Positions 12,539 through 25,258 of a stretch of 64,000 bases of DNA are shown in pieces. The DNA is from Melieria omissa. Its lineage: Eukaryota > Arthropoda > Insecta > Diptera > Ulidiidae. The stretch covers positions 36,298,989 to 36,362,988 of the forward strand of contig OZ020267.1 of assembly GCA_963971225.1 (NCBI GenBank), in the 5' to 3' direction. The position numbers were made by a program, and so were the translations under genes. The first letter of the stretch is position 1, and every line of letters starts with the position of its first letter. Under the pieces are notes generated by a model. The model worked only from the letters and a program-made list of their open reading frames with translations, had not been told where the DNA came from and searched no databases.

Positions 12539-13423
12539 ACAGGATTTTGTTTCCTGGGAATAAGTAGTTATAATTTTTAATTTACCGATTAAGTTTTCGG
12601 TGTGGCCAACAATAATCAACCATATTCCATAAAAATTTCTTTAATTTTCATTACCAAACCCCGTTTTTTAGAGTGTAGTCTTATGACAGCAACCATTGTA
12701 ATGGCTGCAACAATTACTTAAACATACAATTTTTAAAACATTCTTGGAAATTAAATATTTCATTTACTTAAGCTTCAGCTATTCAGCTAAATTAGAGCAA
12801 AAAGTCAAATTAAAAACTTCTCTTACTTAAAAAAAACGTGAATACTCGTATTTACTTCTATTCTTTGAACTTAAACATTCAGTTTAATAATTTTGTATTA
12901 TTTCTAAAACTTCAAATTATTCTAAGGATCAATAAAACAATTTGTTCTTAAAAGCGGTGGCAGACAAAACTTATTTATCACACGTGCCGTCTCTCAATTT
13001 TTGTATACAAATGGATCGATAGTCAAAATTATAATGATCCCTTGGGAATATTTATATATTCTTCTTCTTCTTCTTCTTGACTGGCACGGCAGCCCGATTA
13101 CGAGACTAAGGCCTAGCTACCCGCAACCATCCATGTTGTGCGTGTGAATTTTTTTTTTTTTAAGGAGCTTTTTCATAGGCGATTTTTATTCTCAGAGGTT
13201 TGCCATTTCCTGCTGAGAGGACAGCCGCCGAAAGAAAAATTGTTGCTTTTCTTTTTTTCGATGTTGGCAGCAACGGAGTCCTGAACCTGGGTTCGAGCGT
13301 CGCATTTGACTCGCAGCCCAGGTGGTTTACTTCATAAGACTCGTGCTTTGACCGCCACTGCTTGAAACCATAGAAGGCCTGACGTCTACAAAGTAGCATG
13401 TTGTCAACAAAATAGCGAAAGGG
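12539..13423 (-). mobile_element. TTAA-flanked MITE (piggyBac-like), disrupted by a SINE
   Basis: TTAA sits at 12535-12538 and 13424-13427. Both ends begin CCCTTTCG. The right end, complemented, reads CCCTTTCGCTATTTTGTTG, the same as the left ends of the copies at 25894 and 34650, so this copy is inverted. A 261 bp SINE insertion at 13061 lengthens it. There is no coding sequence. TTAA duplication and a CCC start are piggyBac superfamily traits. Confidence 0.85.
13061..13321 (-). mobile_element. tRNA-derived SINE, 5' truncated
   Basis: It has the same 3' tail and (AAG)n end as the SINE at 8327 (left edge a CTT run, then GACTGGCACG). The body also matches closely (GGTTTGCCATTTCCTGCTGA). A B-box-like GGTTCGAG remains, but the A-box head is missing, so the copy is 5' truncated. 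It lies inside the TTAA MITE. Confidence 0.85.
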
Positions 13424-13427
13424 TTAA

Positions 13428-13793
13428 GCTTATTGGCAACGGTAGGTTTCAGTGTCTCATACACGATTTTATTTGGGAGGTGTGCTTACAACTTTTGAGC
13501 TCAATTCCATTTAAAACCATATTTTGCACCAGCATTTTTTGTATTTGTTAACACGATATTCTAAAGTACCACAGACTACAGATAGATTTATTTTTTCGGC
13601 CCGATTGTGGAATGATTTCCCAGCGGAATTTTTTCCCCAGCACTCATGAACTTGATGGATTTAAGTCTTCAAGGGCTCATGAGTTCAAGTCAAGTCCACA
13701 AATTCTACATTTAAAACACTATCTCCAAACCTTTGCATAAGAGAGCATACAGGCAAATGAAACCCTGAAACCCTCCTGGAGTTATAGGTTCGA
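13428..13793. other. Non-coding spacer
   Basis: No gene or repeat was recognised. Confidence 0.4.
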
Positions 13794-14760
13794 TTAAGGT
13801 AAATGTCGTACCGTACTGCCAAGATAATCCATGAAGAGGTCAAGGCATATCTTGTTGCTGAGTTGTACTTCTATTGGGCTACTTATTAGAGTCATCAAAA
13901 AATACTGTACCATAGAGTCTATGGTCGTATAAGAGCACCTATTGTCCAGTGACGGGACATTGCAGGGGCTGTGGTAATGTAGAAGAAACAGAGACGGTTT
14001 CATATGTTTTCTACTAATGCCCAATGCTTTATAGGGTATAGATTCCTGTCTGGTAGAAGCGACGCAGCGCAAGCTGGATTATCAAACCTGTTAACCCTTT
14101 ACACGGCAACAGCGAATTTTTTCATCAAATGTTGTTTTTTAGATATAAACCTAAAGTTACAAAAACACGTATTTTTTTATTTTTTAAAATACTTTAATTT
14201 TGTAAGGTTTTTTTGTAAAAAACGTTAAAAACAAAACAAACAAAAAGCAATAAAACCTTTTTTATTTTAATATGTTTAGTTTTAAATGAAAATGTTTACA
14301 GCAATTAATGCGTTTCTTGTAGCATAGTCCTACTCCGCATTTTTCGCAAAGTGTTTATATGTTTTTTTATTAATAAGTTTTAATCTCTTTTGTTTCACTA
14401 AAATAAATGCGTGCAACTTTTCACAAAAACGGTCAAATAAGTGCTGTCAAGTAAAATTTAGCTACTTTTTCCCACTTTTAATTCCAGTATTTTAAAAGAG
14501 GAACCTTGCATAGTTGTAAAATCGCAAGAAAGAGTCGTTTTGATAATTACTTCCGAAATTACGGGCAATTTTACGGTTGGTTGCAGATATGCAACTGTAC
14601 CGTGTAAAGGGTTAAACATCATCAAGCAGTTGAATTGGTTTATTGACTGAATTCGGCTTCAGAAAGAGTTGCTTACTCCTTCATTACTTTAAGGAGACTA
14701 CGGACCTTCTTCAGGCCTCGAAGTGGAAGTGTGGCTGGTATACATACATGAACCTAACCT
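13794..14760 (+). mobile_element. Non-LTR retrotransposon C-terminal fragment, split by a MITE
   Basis: The plus strand around 13950-14030 encodes a broken Cys/His motif (CRGCGNVEETETV) homologous to the C-terminal CRSC...HFLC motif of the LINE at 42244. After the MITE is removed, the frame reads GLSNLLNIIKQLNWFID and a stop, matching LLSFVNSSNW in the longer copy. The 3' untranslated part follows to about 14760. Several stops show decay. Confidence 0.75.
14095..14611 (+). mobile_element. TTAA-flanked MITE inserted in a LINE fragment
   Basis: Ends CCCTTTACACGG are an inverted repeat flanked by TTAA (14091-14094, 14612-14615). Its 517 bp length equals that of the copy at 25894, but the terminal and internal sequence differs, so it is a separate subfamily. 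The insertion lies cleanly in a single TTAA of the LINE coding sequence. No coding capacity. Confidence 0.88.
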
Positions 14761-14902
14761 TTACATCCTTTCGGTATCAACGGTATGATTTGGACTTATA
14801 TAGTGGCTCCCCTGTTCAATCGTTTTAAAAAGACGCACCTTTTTTTATTAATTTTTTCATCACTTCTCATAGTGAAATAATGATATTAAAATCCATAAAT
14901 AA

Positions 14903-14993
14903 ATCTGTGGTCAAAAGCAAAGAAATTTGGTAGCTCCCTAAACTCAATGAAGTCTTAAGTCGACTTAAGCGTTTATCGTTTTTGACCACAGAT
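14903..14993. mobile_element. Small palindromic MITE-like element
   Basis: A 91 bp unit has inverted ends ATCTGTGGTCAAAA and a central perfect 16 bp palindrome CTTAAGTCGACTTAAG. A partial relative lies at 21505-21575. No target duplication is clear. Confidence 0.6.
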
Positions 14994-17704
14994 ATGTCTG
15001 TAGCCAGTTAAAGCCCAATTACTAAGTAAGTACGTAAGCCTTAACTAAGTCAAAGTTGAAATTGTATTCAATGATCCCACTTACCACAATAACCTCAGTC
15101 TTTAACCTTTTATAAGACCGGGGCACATCTTTGTATTCCATAATCTTTGACAGAAGTCAAGGAAGCAAATCACAACTTAATTTGGTAATAATTTTTATTG
15201 TGTGTTTAAATGTGTACACAAAGTTACATACCAGTTACGTAATTCATATCAAAATCAACCAAGCGCCTCATACGTAAATGAAATATTCCATCAAGCCGGA
15301 TTTCATGCTGCTCTCAATTCAATCGCACCAAAACACCTTTGCTTATAATAAAAATATTTCTCGTTTAAGCCAACCAAATCGAGGGACAAATCATTGACTG
15401 CGCACGTGTAAATAAATCGCTTCGAATTGGCAATTTTCCACGCCGAGCACTGAGCGGCCATAAACACTTATCGGCGCAGCGAGTGGCCCACATTAACCCT
15501 TTCACTACGAGCCACCAAGCGAGCAGTGGTCATTCGACGCGCTCAACGTAAAACTGCAAAAAGTAAGAGGAATTTGCAAAAATAAGAAATTACATAAAAA
15601 TTATCTGTGCACCAAGCAGAAAAATGCGAAACTGCTGCACATGAATCGTGCGCACTAATCCTGCGCAATAAAATATGTGTATGTCGCTGGCCAGGATACG
15701 TTTGCACGATGCAGGATGCTCTACAGGGTCAGGCACAAAACGGCTCGGACAGTGAAGTGGACATCAGTCCACAGTGTGAGAGGATTTGTATTTTTCAATT
15801 GGCAATTTCTATTCGCCACATAAATTCCAGCGCCTTCCGAGTCCATCGAGATTGCTTTGTCACATCAACGTAAACTGAGAGACGTACTGTGGTGGTGTGG
15901 GTGTGTGAGGGCGTCTGAGCGCGTGTGTGAGGGTGTGTGCAGTGTGCTGGACAGTTAATTTGCTTGCGCTTAATTTTTGTTGCTTGGATTTTGTATCAAT
16001 TCGGTTGTAAAATAAATAAGATTCCTTTGGCTTGACTGCCTGTCACTTATATCGCTTTCTTACTGTCGCGCTATCCCTTTTTTCATTTCGTTGATCCTGG
16101 CTTATTTGTCTGACGTCCACTGCGTCTTTATATATATGTGTGTGTGTTTGTGTGTGAATGTGCGTTTATCACATGTCGGACACTTGGACAGTGCCACTTG
16201 CTCCATAAAGACGAGCAACGCACAATTTTCGTGTGGGGTGAATGTTGGTTTGGACTTGTTGTTCTTGGCACATGCGACATTTGCCCGCAACACTGCTCGA
16301 CGATGTGCAATGTGCTGTGTAATTGAATTTTTCGTTTTTAGTTCATTAATCTATGCTTGGAAAGACCTAACATGCGAAAAAATTCTGCCATTGTATTGTT
16401 TTGGTTAGTTGGAAATTTGAACACTTGAGAGACCATTGCGGTCATTTTAAGGGTTTTTCATTTTTAAATATCTGTATTTTCTTTAGTATTTCTATAAATT
16501 GTTGGTGATTTTATGTTTTTATTTTTTTTTTAATATTTTTTAGGGGACTATTATTTTTTATCGCGAACACTTTTATATTTTTTTTCAATTTATTTTGTGA
16601 AAAGTTAGCCAAATCCGATGAGTACTTTTCGAGATATCAGCGAATACGGTATGTAGGCTTTGTAGGTATGAAAACTTGCGACCTTTCTTGTGTTAAGAAG
16701 AATTATTAAAACCGTATGCTAAGTGTAGTTGTAGTAGAACTGGAACATTTGAGGCATTGATCAACTTTACAGAATTTATGTGGTTTTGTATGTCTTGGCA
16801 ATACAACAATTGCTTTCTACAAGTCTTGGCGCCCTACTGGATACTAATCTGGTCTTTATACTCTCGTACGTAGATGTTTGCAGAACAAAATAATTATTTA
16901 AAATATCAATGAACTAAATCGAATTTTCAATTTTCTTCGAAACCGCTATTCCAGTTGACATTCATTTATCTAATTTGTTTCTATTGAATTGAGAAAAATG
17001 CAAATGCCAGCAATTTGCATGCAGCCAACAAGCCATGGCACGCATAACGCATTTAGTCGCTAACAAACACATGCAAACATAAATGTATACATATACAACA
17101 TTGTATGTATGTTCGTGTCTGTGTGTCGTAGTTCTAACGACATGTAATAAAATTCATAAAATTTATTGTAGACAATATTCACGACAATTCGTCTCTTCGG
17201 CGAAATGTCAATTTTAATTGAATTTGTGTACGATATGCAATCGCGTCAGTCAGCGTATTTATGCGATGTGGCACGTTTGGTAATAAACATGTCACATGAC
17301 ATGGCAGATGCGGTCAAAATGATGTTACCACAGTCGACAGCAAACAGCAAACAGCCAACAACGGCCGTGCAAGCGTACGTTTGCTGACAGCAACACACAC
17401 ATTTCAACAATAGAATACACTAACTACATACAACAATGTGTTAGCAATAACAACAACAACAACAGAAGCACATGGAATAGCTACAACAATTTACATGTTA
17501 TTGACATGAGATCAGCGAACAAAAACACAAACGTTGCCACTAAAAGTTTCGACATCGAATTTGCATGTCTTTGCATGAGTCGGTGTGAGTGTGAGTGTGC
17601 AATTGGGTCTGTGTAAGGATGTGCGTGTGTACCGAACTGGGACAACGCTGCGAATTATGTGTCGAGCTCAGTTAAATTTCAAGAGTTTTTACAGCAAGCA
17701 GTTG
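14994..17704. other. Non-coding DNA with GT-rich stretches
   Basis: No gene was recognised. GT-rich runs lie at about 15890-15945 and 16131-16165, and a CAA run at about 17450. A lone TTAACCCTTTCAC at 15494 resembles a TTAA-MITE end without a partner. Confidence 0.45.
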
Positions 17705-20190
17705 CTTTTTCTAATCTGTTTTCGTTCCTTTCCATCACTCCATTCCACTTTTATTTCCTTTTTTCCTTCAGTTCTTCCCTACTTCTTTCATCTTTTATTT
17801 TGTTCATTCATTCATTCATTTATTTATTTCATCTCATCTTTCACTTTGCTTTTAGTTTTAAAATTTTTTTATTTTCTTAATTTATTCCCTTATTTCTTTC
17901 TACCTTCCTTCTTCGTTTCTTTCAATTAAAACTTTCTTGTATTCTTCCATTTTTCCTATCATTCTTTTTTATTTCCTCTTTTTTCCTTTTTTCCCCCAAC
18001 TTCCTTTTCTCTTTCTTGCTTTCCTCCTTCCTTCTTTTCTTTGATTTAACATTTCTGTCTTCCAATATTTTCTTCTTTCGTTCTTTCATTCTTCTTTTGT
18101 TTATTTATTTAGTTCTTATTTTATTTTTTTCACCTTTTTTTGTTTTCTCCCCTTTAGTTCCCACTTCCATTGGTATTTTCTTTTTTCTTTCCTTATTTAT
18201 TTTTTATTTCTTCTTTTTCCACATTCCTTCACTCTTCCATTATTTCTTTTCTTCTTTAATTTCTTCTTTCTTTTCTTCAATTCATCATTTTTGCCTTTTT
18301 TTAATTTTTCCTTCTTTCATTCTTCCTTTATTCATTGATTTTGTTTTTCTTTTATTTCTTTCTCCTCTGTTTCGTGTTCTGCTCTTTCCTCCCCACTTCC
18401 ATTGTTATTTTCTTCTTTCTTTATTTCTTTGTTGTGTTATGTTGTTTTCTTCCTTTCTTTCCCTTTTTCTTGCTTTATTTCATTCTGCTTTTTCTACTTT
18501 CTTTCACTCTTCCATTCTTTCCTTCTTAATTCTTCTTTCTTCCTTTCCTCCATTCTCCATTTAACTCCTTCTTGCTATTCTTCAATTTAATATTTCTTCA
18601 AATTTTCCTTCAATCTACCATTCTTACTTTTTAATTTTTTCTTTCCTACCTTTCTTCCATTCTCCTTTTAATTTCTTCCTTCTTTTCTTTAATTCATCAT
18701 TTCTGCCTTTTTTCAAATTTTTCCTTCGTTCATTCTTCCTTTATTCATTGATTTTGTTTTTCTTTTATTTCTTTCTCCCTTGTTTCGTTTTCTCCTTTTT
18801 CCTCCCACTTCCATTGTTATTTTCTTTTTTCTTTATTTCTTTGTTTGTTTTTTTCCCCTCTTTCCTTTTGTCTTGCTTTCTTTCATTCTGCTTTTCCTAC
18901 TTTCTTTCACTCTCGCATTCTTTCCTTTTTATTTCTTCTTTTCTTCCTTTCCTCCAGTATCCATTTAATTCCTTCTTTCTATTCTTTAATTTAATATATC
19001 CTAAAATTTTCCCTTCACTCTTCCATTCTTTCTTTTTAATTTCTTCTTTTCTACCTTTCTTCCATTCTCCTTTTAATTTCTTCTTTTCTTCTTTTTTCAA
19101 AGTTTTCCTTCTTTAATTCTTCCTTAGTTTATTTATTTTGTTTTTCTATTATTTCTTTCTCCTTTAAATTTCTTCCTTCTTTTCTTCAATTTATCGTTTC
19201 TTCTTTTTTCAAAGTTTTCCTTCTTTAATTCTTCCTTTGTTTATTTATTTTGTTTTTCTTTTATTTCTTTCTCCTTTTAATTTCTTCCTTCTTTTCTTCA
19301 ATTTATCGTTTCTGCCTTTTTTCAAAGTTTTCCTTCTTTAATTCTTCCTTTGTTTATTTATTTTGTTTTTCTTTTGTTTCGTTCTCCCCTGTTTTTCGTT
19401 TTTTCGTTTTCTCCCCTTTTCTTCCCAATTCCATTGTTAGTTTTTACCTTTTTTATTTCCTTCTTTCTTTCTTTTCTCTGTTTTTTTCTTTCATTATTTC
19501 CATTTTACTTGCTTCCTTTCTTTCAGCTTTTTCTACTTTTTTCACTCTTTCATTCTTTCTTTTTTAATTTCTTCTTTTCTTCCTTTCCTCCATTCTCCCT
19601 TTGATTCCTTCCTTTTTTTCTTCAATTTACTTTTTCTTCATATGTTTCCTTCATTCGTTGTCTCATTCTTCCTTTCTTCTTTTATTTGTTTCCCCCTTTT
19701 TCGCTGTCTTCCTCTTACTTTCTCCCTCCTACTTCCATTCACAATTCCTTCTTTTCATCCGTTTTTTAATTCTTTCCCATTTTCTTTCTTTTTTATCTAT
19801 AATTTTTTGTTCATTTATTTTCTTCTCTTTCCTTTCATCTTTCTTTAATGGTTCCTTTCTTCTAAATTCTCTAAATTTCTCCTTTCCTGTTTTCTACATT
19901 TTATTTTTATTTTTATTTTATTTTTTATTTCCTTGTTTTGTTTTTTCTTCCTTCTTTCCTCTAAAACGTTAATTACTTTCTCTCTTCTTCCTTTCGTTCT
20001 TTCTTTGTTTCTTCTTGAATTCCATTTTCTTGTATTCTTTTGTTTCCTTTTTTCTGCCTTCCTTCCTCTATCCCTTGAAATCTTTTCACATTTTCTCTCT
20101 TCTTCCATTCATTCTTTCTTTATTTTTTCCTGACTTCCATCCTGCCTCCATCAACTCTTTCTTCCTTTCTTCACTAAGTTTTTCAGCTTC
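17705..20190. repeat. Polypyrimidine tract, about 2.5 kb
   Basis: The plus strand is almost only T and C for 2.5 kb, with a few A/G. It is built from diverged repeats: a unit of about 112 bp near 19171 and 19283, and a longer repeat of 413 bp (TTCATTGATTTTG at 18331 and 18744). All long open frames here, rich in Phe/Ser/Leu, are artefacts of this composition. Confidence 0.95.
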
Positions 20191-21504
20191 TCAACTATTC
20201 TCCTACACCACCCACCTCTCGCTTTGTCAACTCAATTACACACAAGTTACAACAATTTTCAATTGCAGCTTTTCATTTTTGATTTTGTCAAATCTCGCTC
20301 TATAATTAATGCCGCACAATTCGCTTCAGCCACAACCAGTTCTCCTCACGCAGTCACCTACAGCTCTCAGCGTTGACCGCCGCGCCACACTTCGCTGCGC
20401 TCCTTCGAACATCGCCTGGCTTTTTGCTTCTTTTCGCGCTGGGGGCAGTAACCAAGCGGGCTTTGCGCAGTTATCGCTGTTGTAAATTTACAACAACAAC
20501 AAAGTTTACAGCAACTGCAACAAACACACTAAAACATTCGTATGGCTTTTGTTGTTGTTGGTTATTTTGCCTTCGGTTCGCTTATGTCTTTACCTGTTTC
20601 GATCATTCGCTTTGCTCTTCTCTTGCGCGCATTTGATTTGGACTCACTGATCGGGGCTGCTGGAACATTTTCAACTCCCATATCTGGTTGTGTCAGTGTT
20701 TCTGTGGTTGCTGCTGTTTGTTATTGTTGCTGTTGTTGTTGTCATTGTTTTTGCTGTTGTACGATTGCATGCAACCAATAACATGCAGCGACAACGGCTG
20801 CAGCTAAACTCATAATTTATGCACAGCGCCCAGCGATGCCACAGTCCGATGCTCCGCCTCAACCAATCAGGTGCGCCGCCAGACACAGATCACAGCGTTT
20901 CAAATGTTTTAATTGCCACTGCGACAGATCGATCTGTTGCGTAGGAAATGTTGAATAAATAAAAAGTGGATTACAAGCATTTGGTAAAAATAAAAAATGT
21001 TATGCATATAAATTGACAACGCATTACGGAATGACGATTTGTTGATTTATCTATTTTTTACATACATTTCGCTTATTCGGTGCAAGAACAACATAATCCA
21101 AAATTTTGTATGGGTGTGTTTCTGTGTAATTTGTCAAATCATCATTGTAAATCAATAAATACTTTACTTCAGTACAGATGCAAATTGGGAATCCAGAGGC
21201 TTAGGAGTTTTACTAAAAATCCTTTCGGAGGCGGGACTCTCAGATGAACTGTGAAGGAGACATAATACGTCTTTTAGACTCTGCACACATATACGAACAT
21301 TAAAATTGAATTTTCTCGGAATGATGTGTGTAGCTTTGAATTGGATGTTCTTGCATCAAACGAGTGATTCGTCGTGATTCGGCAAGGGAAACCAACTCTG
21401 TGGCGTCGCTAGATCATGAAGTATGGTAGAAAACAACCCAAATCAATTGATTTGCTTCAATCAATTTCCAACCTAAACATACAACATATACCATATAACA
21501 AATT
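20191..21504. other. Non-coding DNA
   Basis: No gene was recognised. TTG/CTG microsatellite-like runs lie at about 20548-20560 and 20705-20760. Short frames at 20373-20781 are Cys/Ala-rich because of these runs. Confidence 0.45.
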
Positions 21505-21575
21505 CCGTGGTCAAAAGCGATAACCGCTTACAGTCGATTTAAGACAGAATTGAGTTATGGATGCCACCATGTTCC
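21505..21575. repeat. Partial copy of the 14903 MITE
   Basis: The sequence CCGTGGTCAAAAGCGATAA, continuing through GTCGATTTAAGAC, matches the complement of the right half of the 14903-14993 element. The second terminal repeat is missing. Confidence 0.5.
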
Positions 21576-22214
21576 CTTGTTTGTGCCGTACATTTGTGTC
21601 TTATCGGGGAGTTTGTAACTTAAAAAAAAGTTATTGATAAAAACCTGAACACATTTTGCAATAAGCGTCTAAGTTGGATTAAGAGTTCCGCTTCTTATTT
21701 TGGTTTTTTTTTTTAAAGCTTACATAAACTTAAGTTGTTATATCACACTTTGTAAATCAATGTTTTGTAAAATTGCCAACACTTCAACATTCGCTAATTT
21801 CGAATCAAGCGACTATTTACAATAGTTTACAATTTAGTTTAGTTAAGTTTAGTTGTATGCCTAAGTATGTTCAAAAACTTTAACATTTTGAATAACAACA
21901 AAAACTTAAGTCGTTATAAGTGCAATAAATATGAGTTAGTCAATGTGCAATAATCGTCATCAGGGTTCGAACTTTGCTACGGTCGTAGTGAATGTACTAC
22001 AATTTTTCTTCAAAATTTTCTTCGCCACTCCACTTGAGCCCCAATCTACTACAATTTTTTGATTTTCAATTGATTTAGCAGCACGAATTACAAAACAGAG
22101 TTACGTTTTGATTACCCTTTGTAATCAAGGTTGCCGAGATACGTTATTTGTTGTACAATTTGTTGTTGTTTTGCTCACATATGTTTTACTAGCAGGGCCC
22201 CACGGCTTTGCATG
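21576..22214. other. AT-rich non-coding DNA
   Basis: Nothing was recognised. Confidence 0.4.
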
Positions 22215-23105
22215 CACAGTGATTCGTTCCATAGACAAAATTCAAAAAAATTTATGGTCTCAGAATTGAACGATTTTGATGTCATTTGAAAGAAAAAACT
22301 GCAACTACGAAAACCCCAACAAATCTGTGCAAAAAATCAATTAGTTTCTGTGCAAAAGTTGAAACTTTTTTCTCAAAAAAATTGAAACTCATATTTTCTG
22401 TTTTTTAGTCTATTGAGTAAAAAAAAATTAAAAAATACATGCTTACCAAGAAGTGGCTCAATATAGGATAAGAAATGATGTGGCCATTTTCGATTTTAAT
22501 ATTTTCTCAAAATTTGTAAAGCTGAGGCTTTTACTGCACTTTTAATTTAAAATATTTTTCTAAATTAAAAATCTGAAAATTGGCAAAACTTAGAGGAAAA
22601 TATCTAAAAGTATGTTCCTGGATTTTTTTTTGCCGAAGCATTCTTTCTTTGCCAGATAATGTAATTATATCCTCCGATATCTTCCAATATCAGAAAATAA
22701 TTCAATTTAAAAAGTGGTCTAAACACGTATTTTTCGACAAAATTTATTTTATTTATCCCTAAAGTATGCAATCAGCATGAAAAATGATCAAATCTGCAAA
22801 AATGCAAAACATACATCTATTATTATCGTTGTTATGGCAAATCCAGAGGGTCCTCAGACAATTTATGTTACTCTTTGGAATAAACAATGTTGACGTTACC
22901 GACTAAATGTAAAATCTGAAAGATCTAGCTAACACACTTGGTGCTATAGCTCTCCAAAAATGACGAAATTTGCAAATTTAAGTCTCAGCCATTGCCAAAC
23001 TACAACAGTCTAAGAAAAACCAAATGGAGACTACAACAAGTTTTATGAAGAACGGACCACTCCTTCTAATTTTGTCCCGCGGTTGTATGAAGTCGAATCA
23101 CTGTG
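22215..23105. mobile_element. Possible Transib-like non-autonomous element with RSS-like ends
   Basis: The two ends are inverted copies of CACAGTGATTCG, beginning with the heptamer CACAGTG. Inside each lies ACAAAATT: on the left after a 13 bp spacer from the heptamer, on the right after exactly 23 bp. The spacer sequences align apart from a 10 bp gap. The flanks GCATG and CAATG would be a poor 5 bp duplication. The interior has no transposase. Transib termini are known to resemble V(D)J signals; the element call here is inference. Confidence 0.45.
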
Positions 23106-23139
23106 CAATGGACCCATTAATTCATGCTTTTTTCACAGT

Positions 23140-23610
23140 TTCTCATATAAACTTTTAACCCGTCAATGACACCGTTAGGTTTTTTTTAGGATTAAAAAAA
23201 AAAGAAAAAAAAAACCTATAAAATTATTTCACATTTAATGTACTCTCACCAAGTTTGAAGCAACAAATCATATTTCTTCATAAATATTGTAACCTTTGGT
23301 TCAATCCCTTTAAGTTTTGGTTTTCCACAAAAATGAGAATCACGTGTAAAATTATATTTCATTTCAAGTATTTTAGCCAACTTTGAATTCAATAAGCCCA
23401 TCGGTTCAGCGATTACACCAACCTTAACCCATTGTTAACCCGTTTAAATTTTTATTTTCGAAAAATAAAAAATACGTTTTGAATTCTTTTTTATTTAAAG
23501 TATTTTTACTATATTTGAAACCAATAGACCCATGAAATTGCATGTCTTTATAAAACAATCCTTAACCTTAACCCATGTTTGGCCCTTTTAGACCCCGAAT
23601 TAAAAAAAAA
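23140..23610. repeat. Degenerate tandem repeat, about 100-200 bp units
   Basis: Phrases of the type 'tttaaagtatttt..ttgaa..caataagcccat' and 'ccttaaccc' recur about three times with strong divergence. The unit boundary is uncertain. Confidence 0.45.
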
Positions 23611-25258
23611 CCGTCTTAGCGGAGGTACATTTTTAAAGATCTACCTATAGTTTAAATTTCATGTTTGTAACTTCAGCGGTTGGGGCTGGGCGATGAATCA
23701 GTCAGTCAATCAGTTAACACATTTGAGACCGATTGCACACCGTGTGTGCAATGGATTTCCGAGGCTATAAGACAGTAATGTGCAATTATCAGTTATTCTG
23801 AGTAAACTGGTCGTCGAAATACAATTTTTCTGGAACTAATGAAATCTGTAAAGTACAGGAAAAAAATTTTGGCATTGGTTTTACTGTGTACAATACAAAG
23901 AAAAATATATTTTCGCTCCTGTGGACCATGTTCGAAAAAAATCGTCGTCTCGAATGGGTTATCAGGACAAACAATTAAATGTACTTATAGAGATGTTGGC
24001 GGCCTATTATTGACAAATTTTATTTCAATAATAATAATTAATTAAAAAATAATAAATATTATTATTGTTTCAGTATGCATTACTTATTTTATCAACCACA
24101 AAATTAATACATCGACTTCTTCCCTATCCGCCGATACATTTGACGCAATCACCCCAACAGTTCATAACCACAAACCCAAAAAACAAACACATCAACAACA
24201 ACTAAAGCCGCGCACCAACAGTTTCTTGAAGTGAAATTAAGTAACCCAAATCAGATTGATTAAAAATATGAGCGATCAGCCGTTAAGTTGGTTCCTTAAT
24301 ATTTTTTTTCATATTCTTCAATATTGCAGTGAGCAATGTGGGCAATGTTTACGAGCAGCAAACAGAGATACAAATCTAGCTTTGAGCATAGGTATGCGCC
24401 CTCAGAAATATCGCCAAAAGTTAGGAGGGCCAACACTCATTAGCGAATTTTTGCTTGTACTTAAATAATTTTGACGCTGCGGGTCTTTAACCGCAACTGC
24501 ACACAGCGAGCAGCAACCGGACAAGTCAGACAAATGTGCACATACGATTACGTATAAAACAATGTATGTATGTATGTACGTGTGTGTGTGTGTAGGTATG
24601 TGCAGGTTTTCTTCGTTATTGAGTGCCTTGCACTGTTAAGCAATTTGATAATTTGAGCGATTTTCAGCCGGCAGTCTGAATTATTGGCTGGCAATCGGGT
24701 AATCGGGCGTGCGCGGCGCATTGTGTGAATCTGCTGGAAGGCGCTCCGATCATTGGCGCTGATCTTGATGCAATTATTGTAATAATTGCAGCCGACTGGC
24801 GGCGGTACGCGCAAATGCGCCAACCGCGCTTTGAGGATTCGGATCAAGATTGAAATCTCCGGAAGCGCAACGGACTCTCGGGCGCTTGGAACAGCTGAGT
24901 GTAGTCGACGATGGTATGGCTGTGGCTATCTCTCAGGTGATGGATGTGGTGCGATATGTTTAAGCACGAGTTGCTATAACAGTAGGTTTGGAAAATATCG
25001 AATACTTAATCGAAGGGTGCAGTATGACTTGGCTGATGCACAAATTAAATGCCACTAAGGAAGGGTGAATGGCTGAGTAGTGAAACTTAATACACTTATA
25101 ACGAGAAAAGTTACATATATGACTTTTTGCAATAATGTTTGATTGTTCACTCTACTTACCGTCTTAAAATTTGTGTAAAATTATTTACTTAAGTAATGAA
25201 TACTACTTAAGTGGTTTCTGTTTACGAATACGATTCGAGTTCAGAATACACAAATCTC
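23611..25258. other. Non-coding DNA
   Basis: No gene was recognised. A TATG/TG microsatellite lies at about 24562-24595. Short frames near 24548-25058 resemble no family. Confidence 0.45.

Noticed and set aside
15494..15512. Single TTAACCCTTTCAC resembling a TTAA-MITE end
   Set aside because: No matching inverted end with TTAA was found within a reasonable distance.
18016..19972. Long Phe/Ser/Leu-rich open frames in the polypyrimidine tract
   Set aside because: T/C-only sequence rarely makes stop codons; several overlapping frames are open at once and none has domain structure.
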